DNA from: Sphingobacteriaceae bacterium
GTDB lineage: Bacteria > Bacteroidota > Bacteroidia > Sphingobacteriales > Sphingobacteriaceae
Direction of reading: 5' to 3'
Assembly (NCBI GenBank): GCA_029266635.1
Contig: JAQSWM010000003.1
Location: 186,001-250,000, forward strand
DNA length: 64,000 nucleotides
Shown: positions 35,622 to 45,052 of the stretch, piece after piece
How the letters are laid out: each line of letters opens with the position of its first letter
How positions within the stretch are numbered: position 1 is the first letter of the stretch
Notes under the pieces: model-generated
Databases searched by the model: none
Seen by the model: only the letters and a program-made list of their open reading frames with translations
What the model was told of the DNA's origin: nothing
Made by a program: the position numbers and the translations under genes

Positions 35622-37475
35622 CTATTTATCAAACTTCAATAATAGTTCTTCAATTGTATAAGTAAGCACAACAGGCTTTCCGCTCAACGAAACATTGGGC
35701 ATACTGCAAGCAAACAGCTCATCAATGAGATTGTTCATTTCCTCCTGCTCCAGGCAGGTGCCGGCTTTTATTGCCGAGTTGCGTGCCAGGCTACGTGCCA
35801 GGCTATCTCGTTTATTAAACTTCAAAAGAGCATGGTTATTTTTGAAACCCTCTATCAGGTGCTCCAAAATTTCTACTTCGTTAACGTTACTGCTGATATC
35901 TGCAGGAATGCCTTCTACAACCAGCGTGTTTTTGCCAAATTCCCTGATCATAAAGCCTAATGCACGAATATCCGCCAGCAGATCCTTCACCAATTCATAG
36001 TCGCTGGCTGATAAAGTGACCGTTTGCGGGAAAAGGCTTTGCTGGCTTGCTCCCTGCTTGCTTTCCAGCTGATGTAAAAAACGTTCGTACAAAATTCGCT
36101 CGTGCGCCGCCTGCTGATCGATCAGCATAAAACCGGATTTGATCTGTGAAATCAGGAAGCGGTTATGCAGCTGGAAAATGTTCTTTTCTATCGGCTTGGG
36201 CAGAGCGTTTTTGCCAGGTTCTTTTTCATCATGCAGCGGATATTGCTCCTGCGTTGCGCCCGAACTCGCAATCTCATATAAAGAGCCCCAATTCTTTGAT
36301 ACCTGTTGAACCTGGTGCCCGCCCGAGCGGAGGAATGGTATTTCCCTTTCGGTACCAGCTTCTGTTTTGAATGGATTAAAATCCGGATTGAAGCTCACCT
36401 GCGGAGGCACAATATCTTCATGTGCTTTCGGGCTGATCATGTTATTGAAGCCAGTCTCCTGATTAAAATCCAGGCTAGGCGCAATGTTGTATTTGCCTAA
36501 TGAGCGCTTTACTGCAGAGCGGATGATGGCGTAAATGGACTTTTCATCCTGGTACTTGATCTCCGTTTTGGTGGGATGTACGTTGATGTCAATCTTCGCC
36601 GGATCAATTTCGATAAACAGCACATACAAAGGATAGCTGTCGTCAGGCAGGATGTCCTCATAGGCTGTCAGAACCGCATGGTTTAGATACGGATCCTTTA
36701 TAAACCTGTTATTGATGAAGAAAAACTGCTCACCGCGAGTCTTTTTGGCAAACTCGGGCTTACCGATGTAGCCTCTCACCTGGATGATGCTTGTATCTTC
36801 CTCTACCGGCACCAGACGCTGGTTATAGTTATTCCCGAAAAGGTGAATGAGCCGTTGTTTCAGGCTTCCGGGAGGCAGATGAAATACTTCATTCCCATCG
36901 TGGTGCAATGAAAAAAACACATTTGGATGTGCTAAAGCCACCCGCTGAAACTCGTCAATTATATGCCGCATCTCAACGGAATTCCCTTTCAGGAAATTTC
37001 GTCGGGCGGGAATGTTGTAGAAGAGATTTTTGATGCTGATGCTGGTGCCCGGCGCACATGAAACCGGCTCCTGCGATATCACCTCCGAGCCTTCAATGCT
37101 GATGCAGGTTCCCAGCTCGTCCTCATATCGCCTCGTGCGCAGCTCCACCTGGGCAATCGCTGCAATGGAAGCCATCGCCTCGCCCCTAAAGCCCATGGTG
37201 CGTATGGCAAAAAGGTCTTCGGCTTTGCGGATCTTAGAAGTTGCGTGACGCTCGAAGCACATGCGTGCATCCGTAAGGCTCATCCCGCAACCATTATCAA
37301 TTACCTGGATGAGCGATTTGCCCGCATCTTTCACCAGCAGCTGGATCTTATCGCTGCCAGCATCTATCGCGTTCTCTATAAGTTCTTTTACCGCCGAAGC
37401 CGGGCGCTGGACTACTTCTCCGGCCGCAATCTGATTAGCTACAGAATCTGGAAGAAGTTGAATAATATCGTGCAA
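35622..37475 (-). CDS. mutL: DNA mismatch repair protein MutL
   Basis: 617 aa. The GHKL ATPase N-domain has IAAGEVVQRPASAVKELIENAIDAG, DNGCGM, TMGFRGEAMASIA and GTSISIKNLFYNIPARRNFLK. The C-domain has DQQAAHERILYE and the late ACSMPNVSLSGKPVV. An endonuclease motif DQHAAxERxxYE is present as DQQAAHERILYE; the His-to-Gln change is noted. The start is TTG at 37475. The frame has no ATG upstream, and the N-terminal sequence aligns with the family exactly from there. First gene of an operon with two rhomboids and the EEP gene. Confidence 0.97.
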   Translation of the reverse strand: MHDIIQLLPDSVANQIAAGEVVQRPASAVKELIENAIDAGSDKIQLLVKDAGKSLIQVIDNGCGMSLTDARMCFERHATSKIRKAEDLFAIRTMGFRGEAMASIAAIAQVELRTRRYEDELGTCISIEGSEVISQEPVSCAPGTSISIKNLFYNIPARRNFLKGNSVEMRHIIDEFQRVALAHPNVFFSLHHDGNEVFHLPPGSLKQRLIHLFGNNYNQRLVPVEEDTSIIQVRGYIGKPEFAKKTRGEQFFFINNRFIKDPYLNHAVLTAYEDILPDDSYPLYVLFIEIDPAKIDINVHPTKTEIKYQDEKSIYAIIRSAVKRSLGKYNIAPSLDFNQETGFNNMISPKAHEDIVPPQVSFNPDFNPFKTEAGTEREIPFLRSGGHQVQQVSKNWGSLYEIASSGATQEQYPLHDEKEPGKNALPKPIEKNIFQLHNRFLISQIKSGFMLIDQQAAHERILYERFLHQLESKQGASQQSLFPQTVTLSASDYELVKDLLADIRALGFMIREFGKNTLVVEGIPADISSNVNEVEILEHLIEGFKNNHALLKFNKRDSLARSLARNSAIKAGTCLEQEEMNNLIDELFACSMPNVSLSGKPVVLTYTIEELLLKFDK

Positions 37476-37649
37476 ATCTATGGGCTTTTTAAAAAGACAA
37501 ATTCTTTTGGCTGCTTCCGCCGATGCGCAGATTTAACGTAAATGTGCGTAATTTGTGCATCAAAGATAACCGTTTGAATGATACCGAAAGTGTCAGAACT
37601 GTATAATATCTTGTAATAATCTGCTAACTGTCTTAGATCCTAGTTCTTC

Positions 37650-39665
37650 ATGATTTCTATCAAATCACCTATAAAGGCTGCTTTTAAATTTCAAATACTG
37701 CTCCTGATTTTTTCATTTTCATGTAGCAATATCCTTCTTGCGCAAAAGAAAGTAGATGTGTGCGTTTATGGCGGAACCTCGGCCGGTGTGATTGCAGCTT
37801 ACTCCGCAAAAAAGATGGGTAAATCAGTCTTGCTCGTTGAGCCGGGAAGCCATTTAGGTGGCGCTTCTTCGGGCGGCCTCGGTTATACAGACATCGGAAA
37901 TAAATATGTTGTAACCGGGCTTGCCAAAGACTTCTATCGCCGTATCGGCCAGCATTATGGCAAGTTCGAGCAGTGGGTTTTTGAACCGAATGTAGCTGAA
38001 GACATTTTCAGAGGCTACATTAGCCGAAGCAAAACAGAGGTTCTGTATCAGCATGGGCTTAGCAGCGTCAAAAAATCCGGCAGTAAAATCCAGTCAATAA
38101 TTGTGGAGCCTTCGGTGGCAGGACGTGCATTAAAAAGCACGGAAATAATTGCCAAAGTATTCATCGACTGTACTTACGAAGGCGACTTAATGGCAAAGGC
38201 TAAAGTGGGCTATGCCGTAGGCAGAGAAGCTAATTCTGAGTTCGGCGAGACGTACAACGGCGTTCAGTTCTTGAAAGGCCACCAGTTTCCAGATGGTATT
38301 AGCCCATACCGCATTGAAGGCGACACCTTAAGCGGATTGGTTTGGAGCGTGAGCAGCAACAAATTGTTGCCGAACGGCACAGGCGATAAAAAAGTGCAGG
38401 CGTACAATTATCGGATTTGTCTTACAGACAGCGTTGAAAACATGGTGCCTATCACCCGGCCTCAGGGCTACGACAGCACTAAATACGAGTTGTTGGTTCG
38501 GCTGATGAAAGCGCAACCAAACAAGCTCGCCCTGAATGATTATTTCATCTGGAGCCGCATGCCCAACCGCAAAACGGATATTAATAACCGCAATGGCTTT
38601 TCTACAGACATGATCGGCGATAACTATTCTTACCCTGACGGCAGCTACCTGGAAAGAGAAAGGTATATACAGGACTTAACCACCTACACAAAGGGTTTGC
38701 TATACTTTTTTGGCCACGACAGCAGAGTGCCGCTTGTTCTGCGTCAGCAAATGTTAAAGTGGGGCTATCCAAAAGATGAGTTTACCGATAACGGAAACTG
38801 GTCGCCACAGCCGTACATTAGAGAAGCCCGCCGGATGCGTGGGCAATACATCATGACACAAGCAAACTGCACAGGTCAGGTTAAAGCACCGGATAGCATC
38901 GGCCTTGCCGCCTATACCATGGACTCGCATAACACGCAGAGGTTAGTTGTAAACCACATGGTAAAAAATGAAGGCAACGTAGAGATTGGCGGATTTCACC
39001 CATATCCAATTTCTTACGGATCATTGCTGCCTCGCCAGAATGAATGCACTAACCTAATAGTTCCGGTCTGCTTGTCGGCTACGCACATTGCCTATGGCTC
39101 TATTCGCATGGAGCCGGTGTTTATGGTTTTGAGCCAGGTTGCGGGTGTTGCCGCGAGTATAGCGATAGACGGGAATATTCCTGTTCAACAGGTAAGCTAT
39201 AAAAGCATCAACAACAGGATCAGCGGTGATCCTTTGCTTGATGGAAGCAAGCCCGAGCTTATTGTCGACAATTCTGATCCGTCGATAAAGAAGGAAGGCA
39301 ACTGGAAGTTAAAGGAAGGCGGTGCATACGGGCGGGATAAACTGGTTCTGGATGGTGAAAGCGGGACTGTCACTTTCATGGCTCCGGCAACGCTCAGTGG
39401 AACATACCAGGTGTACAGTTATTACGCAGCATCAAAAAAGCCGTCAGAAAAAACAGATATCAAAGTCTTTGATGGGGCTCAGGTACATTTTCGCCCGATT
39501 TTGAGATCAGAGGTAAAGATTGTAGGGCAAACATCTGGTGAATGGGTGAAGGTTGGCCAGTACACATTCAAAGGAACGAGCGAGCCGTTCGTCCAGATCA
39601 GTTCGGAAGGGACCGGAGGTGAAGTTATAGCCGACGCGATTTTATTCAAGCGGGTCGACAAGTAG
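37650..39665 (+). CDS. Secreted FAD-dependent oxidoreductase with golvesin-like C-terminal domain
   Basis: 671 aa with an N-terminal signal segment (FKFQILLLIFSFSCSNILLAQ). FAD_oxidored family (PF12831 type): the FAD site is VCVYGGTSAGVIAAYSAKK, then HLGGASSGGLGY and FIDCTYEGDLMAKA. PVCLSATHIAYGSIRMEPVFM is the C-terminal part of the FAD fold. Residues about 535-670 form a separate beta-sandwich (LIVDNSDPSIKKEGNWK, GTYQVYSYY, GEWVKVGQYTF, VIADAILFKR), resembling the golvesin/xanthan-lyase C-terminal domain. Such modules bind carbohydrates or surfaces. The substrate is unknown; sugar or polyol oxidation is plausible. Monocistronic. Confidence 0.88.
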   Translation: MISIKSPIKAAFKFQILLLIFSFSCSNILLAQKKVDVCVYGGTSAGVIAAYSAKKMGKSVLLVEPGSHLGGASSGGLGYTDIGNKYVVTGLAKDFYRRIGQHYGKFEQWVFEPNVAEDIFRGYISRSKTEVLYQHGLSSVKKSGSKIQSIIVEPSVAGRALKSTEIIAKVFIDCTYEGDLMAKAKVGYAVGREANSEFGETYNGVQFLKGHQFPDGISPYRIEGDTLSGLVWSVSSNKLLPNGTGDKKVQAYNYRICLTDSVENMVPITRPQGYDSTKYELLVRLMKAQPNKLALNDYFIWSRMPNRKTDINNRNGFSTDMIGDNYSYPDGSYLERERYIQDLTTYTKGLLYFFGHDSRVPLVLRQQMLKWGYPKDEFTDNGNWSPQPYIREARRMRGQYIMTQANCTGQVKAPDSIGLAAYTMDSHNTQRLVVNHMVKNEGNVEIGGFHPYPISYGSLLPRQNECTNLIVPVCLSATHIAYGSIRMEPVFMVLSQVAGVAASIAIDGNIPVQQVSYKSINNRISGDPLLDGSKPELIVDNSDPSIKKEGNWKLKEGGAYGRDKLVLDGESGTVTFMAPATLSGTYQVYSYYAASKKPSEKTDIKVFDGAQVHFRPILRSEVKIVGQTSGEWVKVGQYTFKGTSEPFVQISSEGTGGEVIADAILFKRVDK

Positions 39666-40060
39666 ATGCGGTACAATGTTTTTTACGTAACAGCACTTTT
39701 ATGAATTTTTCATAAAAATGACACTTGCGTTATAATCATGTGTTTTGTTGCTTTCGGTTTCTGATAATCATTTAAGAATCACCCTGTTTTTTTGATGCTG
39801 GAAATGTGGAGATAGCCAGAACGTGGCAAGAAGGATTTGCATAATAGCTTTCGCCCTTCTATCTTCAAGAATAATTAGCGCCAACTAACGTGCTAAGCGT
39901 CAGAAATCCGCACCTGGCGTACACATGAAAAGCTGAAACCGCACAGTCGCGGGGCAAAGTAGTGTAAACATATACGGGGATCCTTTTCTCACCCCGAAAA
40001 AAAGAAGAAATGCATCAGAGATGCTGAAAATTGATGGGACAAAAAATTTTCAAACTAACC
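39666..40060 (+). ncRNA. Candidate structured non-coding RNA in a 489-base intergenic gap
   Basis: No gene is seen between 39666 and the ATG at 40155. From 39878 several helices follow one another. GCGCCA/TGGCGT (39878-39883 with 39915-39920) encloses GTGC/GCAC. Then come CCGC/GCGG (39939-39942 with 39949-39952), CGGGG/CCCCG (39975-39979 with 39992-39996) and GCATC/GATGC (40012-40016 with 40020-40024). A strong terminator at 40061-40094 then ends any plus-strand transcript. It does not match tmRNA, RNase P, SRP or a riboswitch class I can recall. The 5' end is unknown; TATAAT at 39731 and TTATGAA/TTCATAA at 39699-39715 lie upstream. Confidence 0.35.
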
Positions 40061-40094
40061 AAAAATGCCTGGGGAACAACCCGGGCATTTTTTT
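40061..40094 (+). terminator. Strong intrinsic terminator before the amidohydrolase gene
   Basis: AAAATGCCTGGG pairs with CCCGGGCATTTT (one T-G wobble) around a short loop and ends in a T-run. It lies about 400 bases after the FAD oxidoreductase stop and 60 bases before the next ATG. It therefore most likely closes a separate transcript. Confidence 0.8.
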
Positions 40095-40154
40095 GTTATG
40101 GAAGTGCAGTACAATTCTATTAATTTACACCCCTACCGATACCCCAATCTATTG

Positions 40155-41789
40155 ATGAAATATTTCTATACCCTCGCAATTTTGCTGGTTTTCGCGTCCT
40201 GTGCCGAGAAGCGCAAGCATCGGGCAGACCTCATTGTTTACAACGCTAAGGTTTACACTGCCGATAGCTTGTTTACAACTGTTGAGGCATTCGTGGTGCG
40301 TGAAGGCAAAATAGTGATGACTGGAACGTCTGAGGATGTGCTGGATTCGTACAAAGCCAAAGACACCATAGATGCAGGCGGAAAAGCTGTTTACCCCGGT
40401 TTTATAGACGGGCATTCTCACTTTTATAGTTATGGCGAAGGTTTGCAAACTGCAGATCTGGTGGGAACGAAAAGCTGGGATGAAATTGTGGAACTGGTCC
40501 GCGTGTTTGCGGATGTGAAGAAAGATGGCTGGATTCTGGGCCACGGCTGGGACCAGAATGATTGGACAGTAAAAGACTTTCCCGATAATTCTGAACTGAA
40601 TAGGTTGTTTCCAAACAGGCCTGTTCTGTTAAGTAGGATAGACGGGCACGCATCCATTGCAAACAACGTTGCTCTCGCTGAGGCCGGCATCACAGCAGGG
40701 CAAAAAATAGAGGGAGGAGAGATCATCTCAAAAGATGGCAAGCTTACCGGCGTGTTGGTTGACAATGCAGTTGATCTTGTAAGTTCTAAAATACCCGCGG
40801 CCACCATTAGCGAGATGAATGATGCGCTTCTCAGTGCTCAAAAAAACTGCCTTGCTGCAGGGCTCACGAGTGTTGTGGATTGCGGGCTTAATTATCCGAT
40901 GATAAGCGTTATCGATGCACTCCAGCAAAACGGACAGTTGAAAATGCGGATGTATGTGATGCTGTCGGATAGCCAGAAAAACTTTGATTATTTATTCAAA
41001 AACGGCCCGTTCAAAACCACCAGGTTAAATGTCCGCTCGTTTAAAGTATATGCCGATGGCGCTCTTGGCTCACGCGGCGCCTGCCTTTTGCACCCGTACA
41101 GCGATATGCCGGGCCACTCCGGATTTTTGCTCAGCACCAAGGAGCATTTTCAGGAAGTTGCTCAGAAAATTTTCGATAAAGGATTTCAGATGTGCACACA
41201 TGCCATTGGTGATTCGGCAAACCGGTTAATACTTGACACTTATGCCCATGTGCTGAAAGGGAAAAACAACAAACGCTGGCGCATTGAACATGCTCAGGTA
41301 ATTGATGCGGCAGACTTCAACAAGTTTGGCCAGTATAATATCATTCCTTCTGTTCAGCCCACGCATGCAACATCCGATATGTATTGGGCGGGGCAGCGCC
41401 TTGGGAAGGATCGTATGAAAGGAGCTTATGCGTATAAAGATCTGCTGAAGCAAAATGGCTGGCTCGTACTGGGGACTGATTTTCCGGTAGAAAGCATCGA
41501 CCCGATTAAGACTTTTTATGCTGCGGTTGTCCGCAAGGATGCAAAAGGCTATCCCGCCGGCGGATTCCAACCCGCCAATGCGCTTACTCGCGAAGAAGCC
41601 CTTCGTGGTATGACCATCTGGGCAGCGAAAGGCTCATTTGAAGAAAAAGAAAAGGGCAGTTTAGAGAAGGGCAAGTATGCCGATTTTGTTATACTTGATC
41701 AGGATATTATGAAAGCTTCCCCAAAGAACATCCTTAAAACCAAAGTTATAAGCACCTTCATCAATGGCGAAAAAGTTTATCAGCGTTAG
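40155..41789 (+). CDS. Lipoprotein amidohydrolase (amidohydrolase-3, YtcJ type)
   Basis: 544 aa from ATG 40155. An in-frame ATG at 40065 lies inside a terminator stem and is rejected. The signal is lipoprotein type: MKYFYTLAILLVFASC with the lipid-bearing Cys at 16. Metal-dependent hydrolase motifs include AVYPGFIDGHSHFYSYG (HxH near residue 90), GHGWDQNDW, SRIDGHASIAN, CTHAIGDSANR, RIEHAQVID and LGTDFPVES. The family hydrolyses N-acyl or cyclic amides; the substrate is unknown. Its end overlaps the next gene by 26 bases, so the two are cotranslated and both encode envelope lipoproteins. Confidence 0.92.
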   Translation: MKYFYTLAILLVFASCAEKRKHRADLIVYNAKVYTADSLFTTVEAFVVREGKIVMTGTSEDVLDSYKAKDTIDAGGKAVYPGFIDGHSHFYSYGEGLQTADLVGTKSWDEIVELVRVFADVKKDGWILGHGWDQNDWTVKDFPDNSELNRLFPNRPVLLSRIDGHASIANNVALAEAGITAGQKIEGGEIISKDGKLTGVLVDNAVDLVSSKIPAATISEMNDALLSAQKNCLAAGLTSVVDCGLNYPMISVIDALQQNGQLKMRMYVMLSDSQKNFDYLFKNGPFKTTRLNVRSFKVYADGALGSRGACLLHPYSDMPGHSGFLLSTKEHFQEVAQKIFDKGFQMCTHAIGDSANRLILDTYAHVLKGKNNKRWRIEHAQVIDAADFNKFGQYNIIPSVQPTHATSDMYWAGQRLGKDRMKGAYAYKDLLKQNGWLVLGTDFPVESIDPIKTFYAAVVRKDAKGYPAGGFQPANALTREEALRGMTIWAAKGSFEEKEKGSLEKGKYADFVILDQDIMKASPKNILKTKVISTFINGEKVYQR

Positions 41790-43608
41790 CCTTAACCGAG
41801 GCAGTCTCAAACGCCTGTTTGTGTTAACAATTGCTTGTGCACTGTCAGCGTGTGCGACCGGGCAAAATCACCTGAAAAGCCAAAAATGGCTTGATTCAAT
41901 TAAACTTGCACAGCGATCTACAGTGGTTTTAAATAACCAAAATGGATTTCTCCCGCTCCAGAATCTTGAAGAAGCCAGGATTGCAAGCATCAGTTTTGAC
42001 CTTCAGTATAGCAGCGCTTTCGACAGTATTCTGAATAAGTATGCCCAAGTTGCAAGTTTTAACGGTCGAAATTATCCACGGACTGTTGGGCTTAACAAGC
42101 TACTGGACGACGTAAAGTTGTACAATACTCTAATTATTTCTACGTCTGCTTTCCTGGCTCCCGATCCGGGGATTTCCGCATTCATCCGTGAAGCAGAAAA
42201 TAAGTTTAAGGTAGCCGTGGTGGTTTTTGGCGATGGAAAGGCATTGCCCAATTTTGACGACGTAAAGTCGCCTTTGGTTTGGTGCGCTCAAAACACGAAA
42301 ACGGGTGCAGAATTTACCGCCCAGGCTGTTTTCGGAGGAGTTGCTGTTAACGCGAAACTTTCAAATAACTTTTCGAGAAAATACACAAGCGGCAGTGGGT
42401 TTGCAATCGCGAAAACCCGCCTATCATACACGGTGCCTGAAGCTGTTGGCCTGAATTCAGAAGACCTGAAAAAGATCGATGACATCGCCGCCGAAGCCAT
42501 TCGGGAGAAAGCCACGCCGAGTGCGGTTGTTATGGTGATCAAAGACGGCAACGTTATTTTCAACAAAGCGTACGGCAGCCCAACTTACGCCAATGAGCGC
42601 CCGACCCGCATCTCAGATATTTACGATTTAGCATCTGTAACAAAGGTTTCTGCCACCACGCCAACAGTTATGCACCTGGTAGAAACAGGAAAGCTAAACC
42701 TCGACAGCACGCTTCAAAAATACATCGCTCAAACCCGAAGCACCGACAAGGCAGACGTGAAAGTTCGTGAGGTACTGTTGCACCAGGCAGGCTTTGTGCC
42801 ATACATCCCGTTCTTCCAAAAACTTACTCCTGCAGATTACCGGCGTGATTCTTCAGCAGAGTTTCCCACTAAAGTGGCTGACAATTATTACCTGCGGAAG
42901 AATTACTATGATGATGTAATGTGGCCTCAGATGTTGAACGGGAAACTTTTAACCCGTGGCAAATATGTTTACAGCGATTTGAGCATGTACTATATGCAGG
43001 AAGTAGTTGAGTCGGTTACTCATACGCCGCTGGAAGATTACGTTCAGGATGCATTTTACAAGCCGTTAGGAATGCAGACAGCAGGTTTTTTGCCGCGTAA
43101 TCGATTTGATAAAGACAGGATAATTCCAACAGAGGATGACCTCACCTTCAGGAAAACCCTTTTGCGGGGATATGTGCATGATCAGGGAGCGGGAATGGCA
43201 GGTGGTGTTGCAGGTCATGCAGGATTATTCGCCAGCGCAAACGACCTTGGAATTTTGTGGCAGATGCTTCTAAACAGAGGTTCGTACGGGGGGAAGCAGT
43301 ATTTTAACCCCGAGACGGTGGACTTATTCACCTCTAAGCAATCTGATGTGAGCCGTCGCGGATTGGGTTTTGACCGGTGGGATCCGGAAACGTCTAAACA
43401 TTATCCGTCGGAGTTTGCATCGCCGAAAACCTTTGGCCATACCGGCTACACGGGCACTTGTGTGTGGGTAGATCCTGAATATAATTTGGTGTATGTTTTC
43501 CTCTCCAACCGTGTAAATCCGCAGGTTACAGACAAATTATCGCATTTGAGCATACGTCCGCGGATACAAGATGTGGTTTATGAGGCAATAAAAAAAGGAA
43601 AGAAATAG
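41764..43608 (+). CDS. Lipoprotein serine hydrolase (class C beta-lactamase fold) with N-terminal GH3 C-domain remnant
   Basis: 614 aa, lipobox LSAC with Cys30. Residues about 45-220 resemble the C-terminal sandwich of GH3 glycosidases: AQRSTVVLNNQNGFLPLQ, then FTAQAVFGGVAVNAKLSN. Residues 228-610 are a beta-lactamase/PBP-like domain with nucleophile Ser291 in SVTK, the Tyr motif YSD in GKYVYSDLSMYYMQ, and HTGYTG as the third box. Relatives in Bacteroidota often have a full GH3 (NagZ-like) domain joined to this domain. Here the GH3 catalytic barrel is missing. Peptidoglycan or beta-lactam-like substrates are possible. Overlaps the amidohydrolase gene. Confidence 0.9.
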   Translation: MAKKFISVSLNRGSLKRLFVLTIACALSACATGQNHLKSQKWLDSIKLAQRSTVVLNNQNGFLPLQNLEEARIASISFDLQYSSAFDSILNKYAQVASFNGRNYPRTVGLNKLLDDVKLYNTLIISTSAFLAPDPGISAFIREAENKFKVAVVVFGDGKALPNFDDVKSPLVWCAQNTKTGAEFTAQAVFGGVAVNAKLSNNFSRKYTSGSGFAIAKTRLSYTVPEAVGLNSEDLKKIDDIAAEAIREKATPSAVVMVIKDGNVIFNKAYGSPTYANERPTRISDIYDLASVTKVSATTPTVMHLVETGKLNLDSTLQKYIAQTRSTDKADVKVREVLLHQAGFVPYIPFFQKLTPADYRRDSSAEFPTKVADNYYLRKNYYDDVMWPQMLNGKLLTRGKYVYSDLSMYYMQEVVESVTHTPLEDYVQDAFYKPLGMQTAGFLPRNRFDKDRIIPTEDDLTFRKTLLRGYVHDQGAGMAGGVAGHAGLFASANDLGILWQMLLNRGSYGGKQYFNPETVDLFTSKQSDVSRRGLGFDRWDPETSKHYPSEFASPKTFGHTGYTGTCVWVDPEYNLVYVFLSNRVNPQVTDKLSHLSIRPRIQDVVYEAIKKGKK

Positions 43609-44988
43609 CTAAAGCAGTATACCTTTCATCAGCAGTACTGCGATGGAAAAATAGATAACTAATCCGGTTACGTCTACCAAAGTTGCCACGAAGGGAGCAG
43701 AGGAAGTTGCCGGGTCGGCCCCCAGCCTTTTGAGCAGCAGCGGAAGCATCGATCCTGCCAGTGAACCCCAAAGCACCACGCCCACCAGTGCAATGCCGAC
43801 AGTGAGCCCAACGAGCAGCCAGTGCGGACCGTAAATGTCGGTGAAGAAAGTCCAGGTATAAATACGTAAAAAGCCGATTAAGCCGAGCGTTCCGCCGAGC
43901 ATCAGACCCGAGAGGATTTCCCTGCGCATTACCCGCCACCAATCTTCGAGGGTAACTTCACCCAAAGCCATTGCCTGTATAATTAAGGTAGAAGCCTGCG
44001 AGCCGCTGTTGCCGCCGCTTGAGATAATGAGCGGAACAAAGAGTGCCAACACCACGGCTTTAGCGATTTGATTTTCGAAGAACCCCATCGCGGTAGCAGT
44101 GAGCATTTCGCCAATAAACAGCACGATCAGCCATCCCACACGTTTTCTCACCAACTTGAGCAAGGGAATATCCAAATAAGGCTCTTCAAAGGCTTCGGTA
44201 CCACCAATTTTCTGAATGTCTTCACTAAATTCTTCCTGTGCAATCCATAGAATATCGTCAACGGTCACAATGCCGAGAAGTATATTTTCATCATCTACAA
44301 CCGGCAAAGCCACGCGGTTATTCATCCGGAAAACGTTAATGGCTTCTTCCTGCGGATCGTTTACATGCAAAGCAATAAGCCGGTTGTCCATCAAGTCGCT
44401 GACCTTTGTTTCCGGTTTCACAAGCAATATCTCGCGTATCCGGATGTCATCGAGCAAGACACCATCTTCGTCGAGGATATAAATCACGTCAATGGTTTCG
44501 GAGTTTTTGCCATAGCGCCGGATGTGCGATAAAACCCGCGTTACATCCCAGTTTTTGTTCACCGCGACATAGTCGGGCGTCATCAAGCGGCCTACGCTGT
44601 CTTCTTCGTAACCGAGAAGCGAAAGAGCTTCTTTCCGGTCTTCAGGAGACAGAAGGATGATGAGATTTTTAACCACATCGCCATGAAGGTTGCTCAGAAA
44701 TGCTGTACGGTCGTCGGGTGGGAGCTGGGTAATCAGCCTGGTTATTTTATCGGCAGAAAGCTTCTTGAAAATGCGTTCCTGGGTGGGGAAGTCTAATATC
44801 CTGAAAACGTTTACAGCCCGGTTTATAGAAAGGGTTTCAATGATCTTTGGCCCGTGATCCGGCAGCTCGCCTATCAGCTCCTCAACCTCCGAAATGTTCA
44901 GGTCATCTAACTCCTTTTTAAGCTTGCGATCATTGCCATCGCTTTCCAATAGCAATTCAAATTGTTCTGCAAGCTCTTCAATAGGCAT
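43609..44988 (-). CDS. mgtE: Magnesium transporter MgtE
   Basis: 459 aa from ATG 44988 (MPIEELAEQFELLL). Upstream in-frame Mets run into the next gene and are rejected. The order is the N-domain of helical repeats (IGELPDHGPKIIETL, LPPDDRTAFLSNL, LLSPEDRKEALSLLGY), then two CBS domains (about 125-245). Five membrane helices follow, with the conserved VPLIISSGGNSGSQASTLIIQAMALGE. It imports Mg2+ and is gated by cytosolic Mg2+ through the N-CBS part. No Mg-riboswitch was recognised upstream. Its stop directly abuts that of the serine hydrolase gene. Confidence 0.97.
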   Translation of the reverse strand: MPIEELAEQFELLLESDGNDRKLKKELDDLNISEVEELIGELPDHGPKIIETLSINRAVNVFRILDFPTQERIFKKLSADKITRLITQLPPDDRTAFLSNLHGDVVKNLIILLSPEDRKEALSLLGYEEDSVGRLMTPDYVAVNKNWDVTRVLSHIRRYGKNSETIDVIYILDEDGVLLDDIRIREILLVKPETKVSDLMDNRLIALHVNDPQEEAINVFRMNNRVALPVVDDENILLGIVTVDDILWIAQEEFSEDIQKIGGTEAFEEPYLDIPLLKLVRKRVGWLIVLFIGEMLTATAMGFFENQIAKAVVLALFVPLIISSGGNSGSQASTLIIQAMALGEVTLEDWWRVMRREILSGLMLGGTLGLIGFLRIYTWTFFTDIYGPHWLLVGLTVGIALVGVVLWGSLAGSMLPLLLKRLGADPATSSAPFVATLVDVTGLVIYFSIAVLLMKGILL

Positions 44989-45052
44989 AGATCGGTTACA
45001 TAATTTGGCTGCTAAAGTCGCATTTTTTGAACAAGATTGGCAAGAACTGAAA

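Noticed and set aside
37473-37480. TAGATTTG box upstream of mutL
   Set aside because: The TTG that starts MutL lies inside this box. An alignment-compatible N-terminus needs that TTG, so it cannot be an upstream promoter box in the usual sense.
40065-40154. Longer N-terminus of the amidohydrolase from the ATG at 40065
   Set aside because: Those codons form the stem and T-run of a strong terminator and would hide a good lipoprotein signal that starts at 40155.
44989-45052. Magnesium riboswitch before mgtE
   Set aside because: Only about 65 bases separate it from the upstream gene and no long structured leader is visible.
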